Below are positions 1 to 12,216 of a stretch of DNA of 64,000 bases, piece by piece. Position 1 is the first letter of the stretch; every line of letters starts with the position of its first letter. Source of the DNA: Blastobasis lacticolella (lineage: Eukaryota > Arthropoda > Insecta > Lepidoptera > Blastobasidae); assembly GCA_905147135.1 (NCBI GenBank), contig LR990058.1:17459349-17523348 (forward strand). Reading direction: 5' to 3'. The position numbers were made by a program, and so were the translations under genes. Under the pieces are notes generated by a model. That model saw only the letters and a program-made list of their open reading frames with translations, was not told the origin of the DNA and searched no databases.

Positions 1-1873
1 TTGACGTCACTTTGTTTGTTTATCAGAGCTATCAGCCATCGTCCTTGATGGAAATTTTTTATTTGTTTAATTTACTACAAAATTTTGAAAAATATTTAAA
101 TTTAAATAAATATTTATATTAGTTAAAGTTACTTCAGTCTTCATGGTAAGTTGTTTATTACATTACAAATTAAGTTGGTTTATTACATATCTACCAACAA
201 TGAACGTTATAGCATAAAGTGGAAGCATACTGCTCCCATTCATCGAAATTTTGGCAACTACCGGACTCACTGCAGCGCGGGCTGGGCCCGGCATATTAAT
301 TTTCAAAATGTGTGTACTTTTGCACAATCTTGTACCATTTTCGATACGCGCAGCATGGTGCCTGCTTACCTAAGTAATTACCTATTAAATACCTAAATCA
401 CAGCACAGCACAGGCAGCACAACAGCGTTATGAAATCATCGTCCACGAGATGGCATGTGCCACACACAAATCAAAAAACACAGCATCTTGATCATGAACT
501 AACTATGGGTATTAGGATCTTGACGGATATTAGATGACATTAGAAAAATTATGCGATTATGATCCTGTCTGGTGGTGTTCACGTTCACAAGTGGTCGTAA
601 GATAAAATCCGGAGGCGGCGGCAGTGGCGGCGGTTAATCAATGCCGCTATGAATATTCAGCGCACCGACATCTTCTGCTGGTTATTTATTCATTGGCAGC
701 GCGGCCGCTCCGGAAATATATCATCGCGGCTGCGGAGGCGGCCTGCCCCTGGCGCGGCGCGCGGCGGCGAGCGGAGAGCCAGCCGCAGTGCGTGCTTGTT
801 GTGGTACTGCTGGAGAAGTTCTACGTTGCAATAATAACCTTGTTCTCCTGATACTGGCGATGTTATAGCCAATATCAAGTAATAATCATTTAGTAGCGTC
901 TGGAGATGTTTGGATAGGTACCACCGATTTATTTGTTTTTGCCACCATGAAACTATGTTTGCGTTATTGTATTCCGGTTTAAAGGATAGTGTAGCGTAGA
1001 AGCGTAATCACAGACACGAGACGACACTTGCATCAGGTGGAATATGGGTAATGTTCGCTCGTTTGTAACAAAGTGGGTAAAATTAAAACGCAGTAAATCC
1101 ATAGTAGCGATTCTAGCTGTTGAAGAATACTTGAAGCAGCGCAAAAATACCTTACAATAACACAACGAAAACGTTTTGCTATTATACATCGCGATATACG
1201 CGAAAAAGTTAACATTGAGCCTAAGTAAGAGCATCAGTTAGCATTCACCTAATAAACATAACTCAGAAAGGAGTCATTGGTACTTGACCGCAGTGCATAT
1301 AATCTTCGAGGATTTCCCTGGATGACTCTGAAATTTCATGATCACATCCTGACCTGCTGAAAATATCACCTTAGGAAGGTATACCTTTCCATGCATCACG
1401 TTGCCCATAGATATTACTAAGTAGTTTCTGTCGATAAACAGTACTATTTCCTAACTCTTAATTATTAAGGTGTTCTGTGGCTTCATCATCAACAAAGCAG
1501 CATCAGACGACGATACCTGAAGCAAATATATGAGTTGGACACGGCAACGTAACAAGCACACCATACGTGCCTAAAATTTTCGAGGGTTGCCCTCGATTCT
1601 CAGGCTTTCCATCATCAGATCCTGACTCCATTAAAATGGGACCATCTTAGAAGTATACCCTTTCAAACAAAAATAATTTTCAAAAATGAACTATCACCAC
1701 CATAATATAGTCGAACATAGCACCTCCTCCTTCTTTTGTTTATGATGTCGGTTTAAATATAACTTAAATAGGTACTTACTTATTCTGTTATTAAAATATG
1801 TGGTTAGGACGTGTCGCGTCTGTAAACTATAACAAGCGGCGCCTGTTCGGAGCCCGCGCTCTGTGGCTACGAC
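1..1873. other. Unassigned AT-rich intergenic DNA
   Basis: No gene, RNA or recognised repeat was found here on either strand. A GC-rich islet at about 700-790 is the only marked compositional feature. Short open frames exist, but none shows a recognisable domain or a splice-supported exon. Confidence 0.6.

Positions 1874-1936
<63 letters not shown>
1874..1936. repeat. (GGC)n trinucleotide tract
   Basis: About 21 uninterrupted GGC triplets. The frames crossing it read as poly-Gly or poly-Arg and end soon after, so they are products of the repeat and not genes. The tract sits inside a wider GC-rich islet running to about 2060. Confidence 0.95.
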
Positions 1937-1937
<1 letters not shown>

Positions 1938-3472
1938 AACGTTACTCGGTGATAAAGGTAACGCGAACTGCTACAGGCAGTTAGGCCCTCAAGACGTAAT
2001 GGCGGCCGCGGCTCGGCTTGCAAATGGGGCCCTTCGGCCTCTGCGGTCGGGGCACGCCATGAGGGAACGTGATTCCGTTACGTGAGATTCCCTCCTGCCT
2101 CTCTACTCCAATTCAATACATTTATTGTTATATATTTTAACATTGTGTTTGCCATCAATGCGATAAGATACAAAAAGAAGAATATATTTACGTCCTGTCT
2201 CAGAATCCTCAGACCAATGATCGAATAGCACACATTGATCGATTAGCTATAGTGTATAACAAAATTGTCAGGCACCATCAATATTTTCCTTTACAATCAT
2301 TGTTTGTTATCTTGGATCTACTATTAGTTGATCTATGATTGTTATCAAAGAAACAATTATGGTAGTTAGTTAGATTTAAAAATATATATTTGACTTGTAA
2401 GGCATCCGAAACGTTACTTACAAGCTTGTTGGTACAAGTCATAACCATGTTTGCAGGCACAACAGGAGAGTAAACAAAAGTTACAGCCACACTATTAATT
2501 TAGATTGTTTGTCTTGTTCAGTTTGGTTTGGTTCACACTCTCATAGGTAATTTGTAACACAGGCTGATATTCAAACTTTTTAAAGTTCCAGTAATTAAAT
2601 ATATACTAGTAGTAGACTAGACTAACTATATTTACATTTATGAAACAATAAACACCACAGGGAGAGCTGGCTTGTTCTCCGCACAGAGGATAAACATTGC
2701 TATCCAACGAGGCAACGCAGTTAGCTTTCTGGGCATCATTCCGGGAGACAGCGGTATGGATGAATATTTTAATATGTATTAGTGTTTATTATTTATTACG
2801 TACTTTCTTAAAGTCTTCGTAAATATTTTGTCTGTAACAAAATATTTTTTTTCCGTTAAACAAAAGTTATAAATATTATTTAATTTTCGAATTGTTAAAC
2901 TTTAGGTAAATTTTTTAAATTTTTTCGCAAATAGGGATTTGAATATTTCGTAAAGAAAACTTACTGCGAAATAATGTTCGATTTAATACGACTTTGGTAA
3001 GTCGTTCATTTCATGGCGAAGCCCATTCCGGTTGCTACCTATACAAATTAGTTTATTAAGTAGTGCTAGCAATCACCATAATCTGCGTAAAGGACGTCCT
3101 TGAACGGCGACAACTGAAGATAACGGCCGTGCTGTGCGACGAAGGATAGACGCTGATAGGGGTCCGCCCGCCTCTCGCCTCTCGCCTCTCGCCCGGCGGC
3201 GGCGGCGGCGGCGGCCCGGCGCGCGGCGATTGGTATCGAAACTACACTATCAGAATTACAAATTAGTCTTAGGCAGCCAGCGCTTACATTGTACCTGTTC
3301 ATTGAGCAAACAGTTCATTCTGCACAGGTTAACATAAAATATAGTTCAAATTCAGCAACAGGGAGATTGTTTCATTCTCTGTGTAGTTATTTTTTATTTT
3401 ATTTAATATGTTTATTTGTAAATTAATTAATAATTGGAACGATACGAATAAATAGTCATGTAATTGACCCAA
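1937..3472. other. Unassigned intergenic DNA with a LINE scrap
   Basis: Mostly AT-rich. It contains a probable LINE C-terminal fragment (listed separately) and a GC islet at about 3165-3235 with another short GGC run. Nothing else is recognised. Confidence 0.5.
2651..2782 (+). pseudogene. Possible LINE C-terminal fragment
   Basis: A 43-codon open stretch ending in TAG contains the run QRINIAIQRGNAVSFLG. That resembles the tail of ORF2 proteins of some insect LINEs, which often read RISIAIQRGNAxSxLGT. A stop lies directly upstream in frame, so it would be a severely 5'-truncated or broken copy. The family is assigned from memory of the motif only. It could equally be chance or part of an unrecognised gene. 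Confidence 0.35.
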
Positions 3473-3580
3473 GACGACCTGAGTGGTTCAGTGGTCAACA
3501 TTCCGGTCGGGCAGAAATTTAAATGATGAATTTAAATTTTTGTTGCTGGTCTGGGTGTTCAATCTATATCAATACTATTA
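3473..3580 (+). mobile_element. Decayed tRNA-derived SINE copy
   Basis: The head GACGACCTGAGTGGTTCA and the body CGGGCAGAAATT match the SINE seen complete, in reverse, at 35119-35366. This copy has lost most of the B-box segment and ends at GGTCTGGGTGTTC. It is inactive as a pol III unit. Confidence 0.6.
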
Positions 3581-5376
3581 CATTATAAAGAGAAAATATA
3601 TTTGTTTTTATGTTTGTTTGTAACGATAAAACTCAAAAAGTCCAGTAGGGACCGATTTTAAAAGGTTGTTTTACATATTGATTATTGAAACTATGCCACT
3701 CCGTTCATTAAAATTCAGTCAGACCTGTGTTCCAAATTCCGGCCAACTTACTACCATCAATATAATATTAGGTACCTACACATATTTTATATAGGTACCC
3801 ATTTGATAAATGTGTCGCTTATGAACATTGTGTCGAGTCGGTGGAAGGAGGGACACAAAGCCCGCGGATTAAGAGCGGAGTCGGCGGCCGCGGTGACTTA
3901 CGAGCCCGGTCAGAGCTGCGCTGCACGTCCGCCTGTGTATTGTATCCTCAGACCCGACCGTATTGCAAAGGCAATCTATCGTTGTTAGGGGCCCGAAACC
4001 GACCTTCTTTTTCATCGTATAAAATATTCATTAGAATGGGATTCGTCATCATCATTAGACTATAAGTGGAATATTACGGGGGCTTTATAAAGATAATTCA
4101 GATTAGCCTATAATAGCCCAAAACAAGAAAGAAAGCTTCTTCTCAGAAACTTAGTTGGAGGCAGCGGTGGGAACTCTCCCTAATCGGGTGGGCACCACCT
4201 GGCCTGCACTGCCAGGAACTGCTGGGATTGACCTTCACTTTGAATTTCTCCTAAACTCCATGAACTCTTGAATTTCTTTCTTGATTTCTTCCCGTTGTTT
4301 TTATGGCATAATAGTGCATGGCATATAAGGTCTGAACAGATGAGATCTCAAAAATGGTTAAGAGCGCCGGGTGGGATTCGAATCCGTCATCTCTGCGGCT
4401 TCTCTTCACAGAACAGGATTAGGAAAATCAAATTATCTATCAAAGCGCTCTCAACGCTTCGTGAAGGACATTTGACAGGAACACTTCGGATACGATTCGG
4501 CTAAAATGTTATCTAAAATAGCTCCGTGAACGGCGGCGAAGTGGCTTTCGACACCGCATCTTCCAATAATAATGAATTTAATTAGCAAAGTGTGCGAGCG
4601 AATGGTGCAACTTCGGTAATTGTGTAAGTTTTCCGTCTTCGGTTTAATTCAGCGGTCGGCGAATCCGCTCACCTCCGCCGCAGCAGCGGCGGCGGCGGGG
4701 CGGCGGCGGGGCGGCGGCGGGGCTGGGGGCGCGGATACTTACAATGGGGAGCCATATGATGATGGAGCCGATCCATCCCTGTATGGATCTCTTCACTCGC
4801 AATGTCTACCTACCTGTTACGCGTACTTTTTGGATCCCAGGATAAATCACTTTAATCTACTGCTGAATAGAGAAATTTTGGTTTCATCTAAGGGAGCAAG
4901 TAAAACTCTTTTACAATTGTGATACCTACTTGTACTAGAGATATTCAATAATTCTAGACATACGAATAGACATGATTTCCAATTGACACCACAAGATCCG
5001 TAAACTAATACAGATACAATAAAACATTGACCGTTGCAAGGTAAGTAAGACCCCAGCTCAGCATAAGCTGCAGTAAGGGATTACCGCAGCCCAGGAAGGT
5101 GACCTGCGTGAAGCAGACACAAGTTGGTGTATGTGTAGGTAGTATGTTATTTCTTCGTTCTTAAAATACGGCTCGTCCTTCGCGACAGCTATTAATTTAC
5201 CCTTTAGTTAGATATATAGCTAGTACCTTCCTAGGACTACAGACTCTAGTAGGGCGCCTTTGGAGCCCCGACCCGAGCAGCGAAGCAGTAATTGAGCGGT
5301 ATTCAGCGCAAATAGATTGTAATTAGACAAGCGGCGAACCCCCCGCCCGCCGACGCCCGCGCCCTAGAGTGCCCGT

Positions 5377-5378
<2 letters not shown>
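3581..5378. other. Unassigned intergenic DNA
   Basis: No supported gene. GC-rich islets lie at about 3880-3930 and 4665-4735; the second has imperfect GGC/GGCGGG runs. A GGATTCGAATCC string near 4378 resembles a pol III B box, but no convincing SINE body surrounds it. Confidence 0.5.
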
Positions 5379-5461
<83 letters not shown>

Positions 5462-5470
5462 AGCGCCCGC
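5379..5470. repeat. (GCGCCC)n hexanucleotide tract
   Basis: About 14 tandem copies of the hexamer GCGCCC within a GC-rich islet (5270-5480). The tract is nearly perfect, with one CAGCGCCC variant at the right end. Confidence 0.95.
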
Positions 5471-8400
5471 TCGGCCTTAGCGAATTCACGGGGATTTGCT
5501 TTAATTCTTTAGCGAGCTTCGGCGGGTTTTGGCTTTCTTATCACAATCGGTGTACAGGTTGAAAAGAACCGGAAAACTTATTTATAGAGTATCTTTGCTC
5601 GATTTATGATAAAAGAAACTTTGGGGAAAACAGAATGAATTGGAGATCGGAAAGGATTACCTAAGGCTCCATGAGGAGGATTGGGCGGTATTGATTGACG
5701 TGGGGCTGGATCGAGACTCGCCAAGAAAACTGAAATACGATTTTAACAAGATACGTTTAACAAGAAAATGAAATTATTGCAGGCATTCGTAAGCCTAACG
5801 AATTACCATCACACTCCAAAATTCTCCGTGCCTTTTCATATTATTTTACTGATAATCCCACTTCAAGGTAAGATAAATCGGCAGACTTTGCGTGATTCGA
5901 ACTAGAGGAATAATAAAATAATGTTGACATAGAAACTTAGTATAAAGAAGCGGCCGTGTTGACGGAGCCGGGCGGGGCGGGAGGGGGCGGCGGGGCTTCA
6001 AAGAATAATTTCTGCGTAAAAGGGCACTTTGCGCAAATCTCGCCGCTGGATGCTGTCACGCCGCCGCGAACGCCGCGAACGCCTATTTACATTGCTGCGG
6101 GTGTCAGGGAACTAGACTACAGTCTCAATGAACCATGAACCGCCCGTACCAGTCCCGAGCTGGAAATGAGTCTCCTCAGACACTGACAAGTTTTGCCACA
6201 ATTTCCTTATTTGGTGGGCGGGTTGGGGGCCATTATCTTCTCCCTGCCGTTACCCTTCGTCCCTTGCCGGGGCCGGCACAATATGTCTCTCTCTTCCAAT
6301 TAACCCTATCACTCGTCATCTAGGCATCCGCTCCGGGATGGGTGTTGATGATTGGCAACCGCAATGCTGCTCTTCATTTTAGAAGGCCCTTCATAGGTGT
6401 CAGCTCCACATTGTTTACACACAGTAGGTAGCTAACACTTACAAATAATATGGTTAATTTAAGTATGTACATACAGAGTAATCATGACCATCTCGGTAGC
6501 TCACGTATGCGTTAGCAAAGCCATCCATTGAACGGTAGGAAGATCAAAAGATCTTATTGTTTCAGTATTATCACCGTGGGGTGTCTCAAGGCAGGCCCTC
6601 TGTCAAACACACGCACAATTCCCCGGGCGCGGCGCGGAGGCCCATCCCGCAGGGATGCTAGGATATGGATATGACATTGTTTCGGATTATCCTGTATTCG
6701 GCTAATTTCTTTTAAGAACATTAAATAATTTGGGTATTGAAAAACGAAAATACTTAAATTCATACAAAACAAGATCATCTTAATAGAATACTAATAATGT
6801 CATACCTACGTATACGACGTACATTCTCGCATTCTCCCCTATCTGAATTTATTCCAACTTTTATATCGGATTTAGTTACGGATATGATATTCGGATATCC
6901 GCTAGTTTCTGTTACGGATACGGAGGTGCGTAGCATCCCGCCACCCGACCACATTTACATAGTTATCCAGCCGCGGCGTGCGGGACTGCGGGCGCGCGGC
7001 CGCCCCGGCTCCGAGGACCCAGTTATGGAGTGTTATGCCACCTACTCGAGTGTTCACTTATGTGGATATTAGTTCGTACTGTATGAACTGCGATTCACGT
7101 CAAATTTTCTACTCATTTTGCTGCACACGAAATAATGTTTCCTACAAATTACTAGTAGGTTGGTGTCATCGTCATGTCAGTCGCAGGTTTGGCCTGTTTC
7201 CAAGCCTTACTTACGCACCGATCGGCTTTATGCCTCTCGCATCCGCGGGCCCACTTTCTTATAACTGTGGTAGTAGTTGCTGTAAACGACTGATGGAACA
7301 GTTTATGTTCCACAATTGGACTACGTTATTACTAAATTACATATGTAATTATATTAAGAAAAATGTGTTCCAACCTCTAATCAAACACCGATTGCAGCCA
7401 CCGAAATCTAAATAAAATTAGTCAATTCCAGTTACAATTCTCTGATATAATTGTGGCGTTAATCGTTAAAATATCAACAAAGCAGAACCTCAATGAAAGG
7501 CCGGAGCTTTAGGTTCGCATTACGTTACCATAATTTGTAAATCATTTAGGCAACTACCTTACAGACGCGTAAATTGTACAGCATACTCGAATTTCCCGAG
7601 GTCGGAGTCGGCAATCTTGCGGCGGCGTGACGAAACAACCGCGCTCCCCCCGCCGCCCCGCCCGCCCCGGGACAACACTGGGGCTCGCACAACTCACAAT
7701 TAACACAATTTCAGGCGAATATACCTTTAGCAAGTTTTAAAGAACTTCCTTAAAGTCGATTTGCATACTGATTTTGGGGTAATAAATTACTGGTTTGCGC
7801 TTGCACAAGAAGCTGCTCTGGTGACGATCACGGTTGGAAAGACCGTAAGTCCCGCTTTCATTATTTTTATAATGTTAATATGACAAGCTCACTTTACAAG
7901 TACCTACTGATAGACACAACTCAGTGTCTCTTTTCGCCGCCGCAGTATACATCCCGGTTAACAGGAACGGTGGGAGTGAATGGAGAGAATTCTCCCAAAA
8001 AAAATTACTTATGGAAGCAGTGGACGTTTGCAATATCTTCATAGGGTATCAATACAACATTACAATAGTCGGTCTACAATAAAGGAATATGATTAAATGC
8101 CCCGCATTTTATCTACGAGCACCTTTACAATTTATTGCCGGCTTCGAATTCAATATTACGTGCGTGGCCGCTCCGCCGCCGAGCCTGCAGCAGAGGCGTT
8201 CGTCCGACGGATGTCTTCGCGCTGATAACGCCGACGGTATCAATGAAGGGTCCCCGACGGACGTAACCCTGGAACTTTTATGTTTGGGCTCGGCCGGCGC
8301 GTGCTCGGAACGGTGGACCGACAACTTTGTTTGCGTAACAAAGTTTTATGTTGTCTAGCGGCCGACGGGCGGCCGGGCGGCTTGAACAGCCGCCGAGCGC

Positions 8401-9872
8401 CGCCGCGGGAGGGTCGCCGTTCTGGATAATAGCTTCACTAACGTTTCAAGCACGATTATATGTATATCTACACTAGCAACATTACACAAACCAGGTACTT
8501 GCCTGAATTGCTACAATATATTTGTGAAAGGTATGTAAGCCTCTACACGTTTGCTGCACCAGCCTGCACTATTGAGTAGTCGCCTGACTCCATACAATTC
8601 TACAGTGACATCTTCATTGAGCGACGTAACACATTTTCCCATCAGGTAGGCAGCGATCACACTGTTCCACTAGCTACGGTCTTAGCTTCTCTGTAGCTTC
8701 TTTTAAACTAGTATATTTATTTAAAATAATAATTATTTACAATTTAACCAAAATTAAATAAAACTACATATACTAACAAACAAAAATTCTTAACCTTACT
8801 AATAAGAAGGCTGGCCGCTTTGCCCCGTTGGATAGCGAGGCTTCTTCAACATTAATTAACTTATAACCAATTACCTCATCATACCTCGCCAGCCTATTCC
8901 ACTTAGTCCACTGCTGGGCATAGGAATCCTCCAATAAGCGCCTAAGCACCCTGGGCTCTACTTAGATCCTAATTAGGCACCTATTAAGCCCCAATATCGG
9001 TTCAAAACAAATGTTTCGTATATTGCACACAACCGGGATCAGACGGCGCGGCGCGCGATGAATACCCGCCGCCGCCGCCGCCGCCGCCGCGCCGCGAGCG
9101 CCCGCGGCGGATGATCCGCTTGTTGCCGGTAAATAAATATTAATCAAGACCCTTTGTATCTTTGTTCCATCGTTACTGAGTCGTGCAAATGAAGCGCCCA
9201 ATAAAATTATCGCAGCCTAATTGGCTGGTGAGCCTCCGCTTTGTTGGTTGGACAAACAGCGGAATTACAGCGAGCGCTCCGCACCGCTCCGTATCGGTTC
9301 TTGATTAGTGGATTAGTGCGGGACCTACCCAGCTGCGGTGCGGCCGGGGCCCGGGAGCTGCTGCGAATTTAGAGTAGGCACTAAACTTTATTGACACTGA
9401 CCATTTCGTGAAGATGTGATGCCAAAGAGTACCTCCTCCGCCCACCTTGAGCCAATGCTTATAATGCAAGTTCGAATCGACTCGAACGACTTTGATCTAG
9501 GTATATAGGCGCCGTAGGCATGCGTTACCTGGAGGGTTACTTTAGCCCAACAAATATGCAATTTTATCCATTATTATTAAAACCAAACTAGCAAAGCTAA
9601 CAAACGATGTCGCTAACATGCGTTAAAAGGTCACAGTAGAAAAAATTTAATCAGTTTTGGGTCAAAGTAATCAGCTCCTATCCGATTATGTATTTTAACG
9701 TTGATGGAAACGTCTTTAAAGAAAAGTAATTAAAAAGAGGACCTTAACTTGATTTATCGGTCAGGAAATTGTAGATTAGAATATAAAATTATAGATAGAG
9801 TAATATAATTTCTCTACATTTAATAGTAAACCATTACAATTTAAACACACATTTTAAGGGTATGTTCCGGGA
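5471..9872. other. Unassigned DNA with scattered GC islets
   Basis: No gene could be supported. The AT-rich background is broken by GC-rich islets at about 5955-6090, 6620-6660, 6960-7030, 7615-7685, 8165-8410, 9045-9120 (with a CCG run) and 9290-9360. Open frames crossing them, including a 145-codon one at 6978-7415, show no domain, signal peptide or splice-consistent extension. Confidence 0.5.
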
Positions 9873-10014
9873 TTCCTACCGCGTACCTAGCCAGTCGTCC
9901 CGTGACCATGATGCATGCAACTGCGTCGAAACTAGGGTTTTCTACCCGGGTACCCGAGGTCGGGTATACCCGGGTATTTAGGGGGGTTTATTAAATTAAA
10001 TTAAATTAAAATAT

Positions 10015-10228
10015 ATTTATTTCAGACCATTGATCCATAACTTGTTAGTATTATATTAGTAACAATTGTACTTATATGTTATGTGTCACACAGCGTGACT
10101 CCTGTCTAGGTGCTTTGAACACTAGAATTTCACTCTTTTTCGGGTTGTATTTTAAACCGTGTGCCTCTGCATATGTCTCGCAGGTTGCCAGTAATTCCTT
10201 CAACCCTCTTATCGACGGACTGAGCACC
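10015..10228 (-). pseudogene. LINE reverse-transcriptase fragment, 3' part
   Basis: Read on the minus strand, the 10110-10225 part gives AEAHGLKYNPKKSEILVFK. This is near-identical to AVAHGLKYNPKKCELLIFK in the longer LINE at 21868-22872. The left edge carries the same 3'-end sequence (TTTATTTC..CCAT..CATA..TTGTTAGTA). It is therefore a small internally deleted copy of that LINE family, nested in the hAT-like element. Confidence 0.7.
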
Positions 10229-10306
10229 CGGGTACAATCTGAGTGCCATATCCGGGTACCCGAGTATTCAAAAAATAATAATGTAACGCCTTAAAGAGTT
10301 TAAATA

Positions 10307-10400
10307 GCGCATCTTGGTGTTGCTAATGTCTATAGGCAGTGGTTACCACTTTCCATCAGGTGGCCCGCTTGCCTGTTTGCCTACCGTATGACATAAAAAA
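10307..10400 (+). mobile_element. Short LINE/SINE 3'-end copy with A-tail
   Basis: The sequence GGTGGCCCGCTTGCCTGTTT followed by GCCTACCGTATGACATA and an A-run matches, in inverse orientation, the left end of the element at 18003-18430. It looks like a severely 5'-truncated retrotransposed tail. Confidence 0.6.
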
Positions 10401-10689
10401 AAAAAATTGTCTTCTCCGATAAGTCATAAGGAAACTAAGGAAAAACATATTATAAGTCAGGATAAGTTCAAATTGTTTTCTTTTCTTATAAACCTTTGGT
10501 TTTTTAATTGAAATTATACAAAGAAGAATAGTCCATTGCTTTGTAACATAAAAAATAAAAAGAAGTTTTTATATCGGTGAAAAAATAATGAAATGCCATT
10601 TATGTGCGTAGGTGGCCTAATGTGGACGTCCAATTTTCACACATTTTGCAGCAAACGGTAGTATTTCACTAACAACTCACCGAAAGTTG

Positions 10690-11095
10690 TTTTTTTTTAT
10701 TGAAAATAGTCAGGTATGTGACTGCCATCTCACCTGATGTTAAGTGCAGATGCAGTCTACGTTGGCGCATACCTATCTATTAAATACCTTTTCACTCTTG
10801 TCTTAAAGATACCCAAGTTGTACCGCTCAGGGAAAACATGTGCAGGCAGCGAGTTCGAGTCCCTTGCCGTTCGCAACAGAAAAAAGTTAGGAAAACGCTG
10901 AGTGCGTATAGGTGGAATATTGACAATATAGGGATGGTACGATGACCTACACCTGGAGCCCCGAAGACGGAATGGGGCTGGTGGAACTAACTCATGTAAT
11001 TCCGTCGCACTTCCCCAAAGTGTAGTCTGTAGAAAACCGATAGAGATGCCACTTTACGGCGGTAATCCAGATCCTATAGATTTTCCTTTTTTTTA
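10690..11095 (-). pseudogene. LINE ORF2 C-terminus and 3' UTR fragment
   Basis: On the minus strand 10790-10890 reads FPERYNLGIFKTRVKRYLI, preceded by NSLPA. This is the typical C-terminal tail of CR1-group LINE ORF2 proteins. Reading is broken upstream by stops. The 3' flank contains CATCAGGTGAGATGGCAGTC and ends in a T-run on the + strand, which is the A-tail. Inactive fragment. Confidence 0.65.
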
Positions 11096-11297
11096 TACCT
11101 GCTTGATGGTAAACAGTCACCGCCGCCTATGGACGTCTTCACCAACGGGTAAATAAACATGCCTGTGTTTTAGATGCGTTGAACTGCACAATATTGGTAA
11201 CTCCCTAATCAGAAACATTCTGGAGAGCTTGGTCCAGATGATAAATGAGAGAATCGCAACAAGACACCTCTCTCTTGGCCTTTGCACTGGATATGTA

Positions 11298-11388
11298 CAG
11301 TCGAGTTCATTAATATGTGAGCATTACCAAGGCTTCAAATATAAATGTACATGGAAGGGTACATTTATATTTGAATTCGACTGTACCT
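11298..11388. repeat. Hairpin with two nested inverted repeats
   Basis: An inner perfect pair, CAAATATAAATGTAC and GTACATTTATATTTG, encloses a loop of about 8 bases. An outer pair, TACAGTCGAGTTCA and TGAATTCGACTGTA, is nearly exact. It may be a very small MITE or a transposon end fold. Confidence 0.7.
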
Positions 11389-11922
11389 GTCACGGAAAGC
11401 ACCAGACACGAGCAGATCATTTACGTGCAACAGAAACAGGGTGTTCTGTTCTGTACAGGGTTGTGTTCTATCGTCCCCGCCCCTATCGTCCCAATAGATT
11501 GCACAATCAGGATGTCCAACGTGACATTATTTATTGATGTCTCCATAAAAATTTTTGATTTTTGTTAAAATAAACACGCAGCGGCCACATGACCGAAATC
11601 TTAAAATGGTAGTTTCACTGATATTAAATATATTATTCTTTGTTATATTTCAATTTGAAATAAAAGGTTTAAAAAATACCTTTTACTTACATTTTCTTAA
11701 AAAATGGGTAGATATACGATACCCGGGTATCTAAAAAAGTCGGGTATTCGAAAACCCTAGTCGAAACATCGGGCTACTCGTCAACGAAGGTACGCGGTAG
11801 GAAACCTTGAAATGTGTGACAATAACCGCGATAGTTTGAAAAATTAATTTAAATACTAAGTATTCTGCGTTTGTTTTACTTATTCATTTATTTTATTTTT
11901 ATTTATTTATTTGCCAACACGC

Positions 11923-12216
11923 GTGACGCGTCTTGAAACTGTCTCCACATTTCGTTTATAGAAAGTGTTATTTACGTTTGAAAATAAAGTAATTTTAAAA
12001 TCACTATAGAAATAAGAAAGTTAATCACCTCAACTGCCTACATTGTGATACTGCTCTGATTTCAAGTGAAATTATAAGTGATGTGCAAAAATGAATTGGA
12101 ATAAATACAGTGGAGTAAATGTGAACCTTTTCTTTAATTTATCTGGACGATCTAATACTGATATCACCACTCTGATGACAATGATCCTGATACACCCTTT
12201 CCTTCACGAGTCGACA
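11923..12216. repeat. 294-bp direct repeat, left copy
   Basis: Identical to 17134-17427 with no indel (constant offset 5,211). It starts GTGACGCGTCTTG and ends GAGTCGACA. Confidence 0.95.

Larger units (their letters stand above)
9933..11759. mobile_element. hAT-like non-autonomous DNA transposon with 8-bp TSD
   Basis: The ends are TAGGGTTTTC and its exact complement GAAAACCCTA. They are flanked by identical 8-bp GTCGAAAC copies at 9925-9932 and 11760-11767. An 8-bp target duplication with short TIRs is the hallmark of the hAT superfamily. Subterminal CCCGGGTA motifs recur near both ends (9946-9978, 10228-10262, 11720-11748). There is no transposase frame. The interior carries other retroelement scraps, so the copy is non-autonomous and loaded with nested insertions. 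The superfamily call is inference from TSD length. Confidence 0.75.
9873..11802. mobile_element. Old palindromic MITE split by a later insertion
   Basis: The left end reads TTCCTACCGCGTACCT and the right end reads AGGTACGCGGTAGGAA, an exact 16-bp inverted pair. Removing the hAT-like insert (9933-11759 plus one target copy) leaves a roughly 100-bp palindromic element. It is therefore an older MITE that received the younger element. Its superfamily is unknown. Confidence 0.7.

Noticed and set aside
1694..2085. Overlapping frames of about 100 codons on both strands with poly-Gly or poly-Arg
   Set aside because: They exist only because a (GGC)n tract lacks stops; no domain, splice site or conserved flank supports a protein.
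4335..4400. Possible SINE/tRNA head with GGATTCGAATCC
   Set aside because: The B-box-like string is itself palindromic and no A box, body or tail of a known SINE in this window accompanies it.
6978..7415. 145-codon open frame on the + strand
   Set aside because: No recognisable domain, signal or neighbouring exon, and composition changes abruptly within it; length alone is not convincing in 64 kb.
11229..11568. Two overlapping open frames of about 100 and 83 codons
   Set aside because: They run across the nested hairpin inside the hAT-like element and show no homology by eye.
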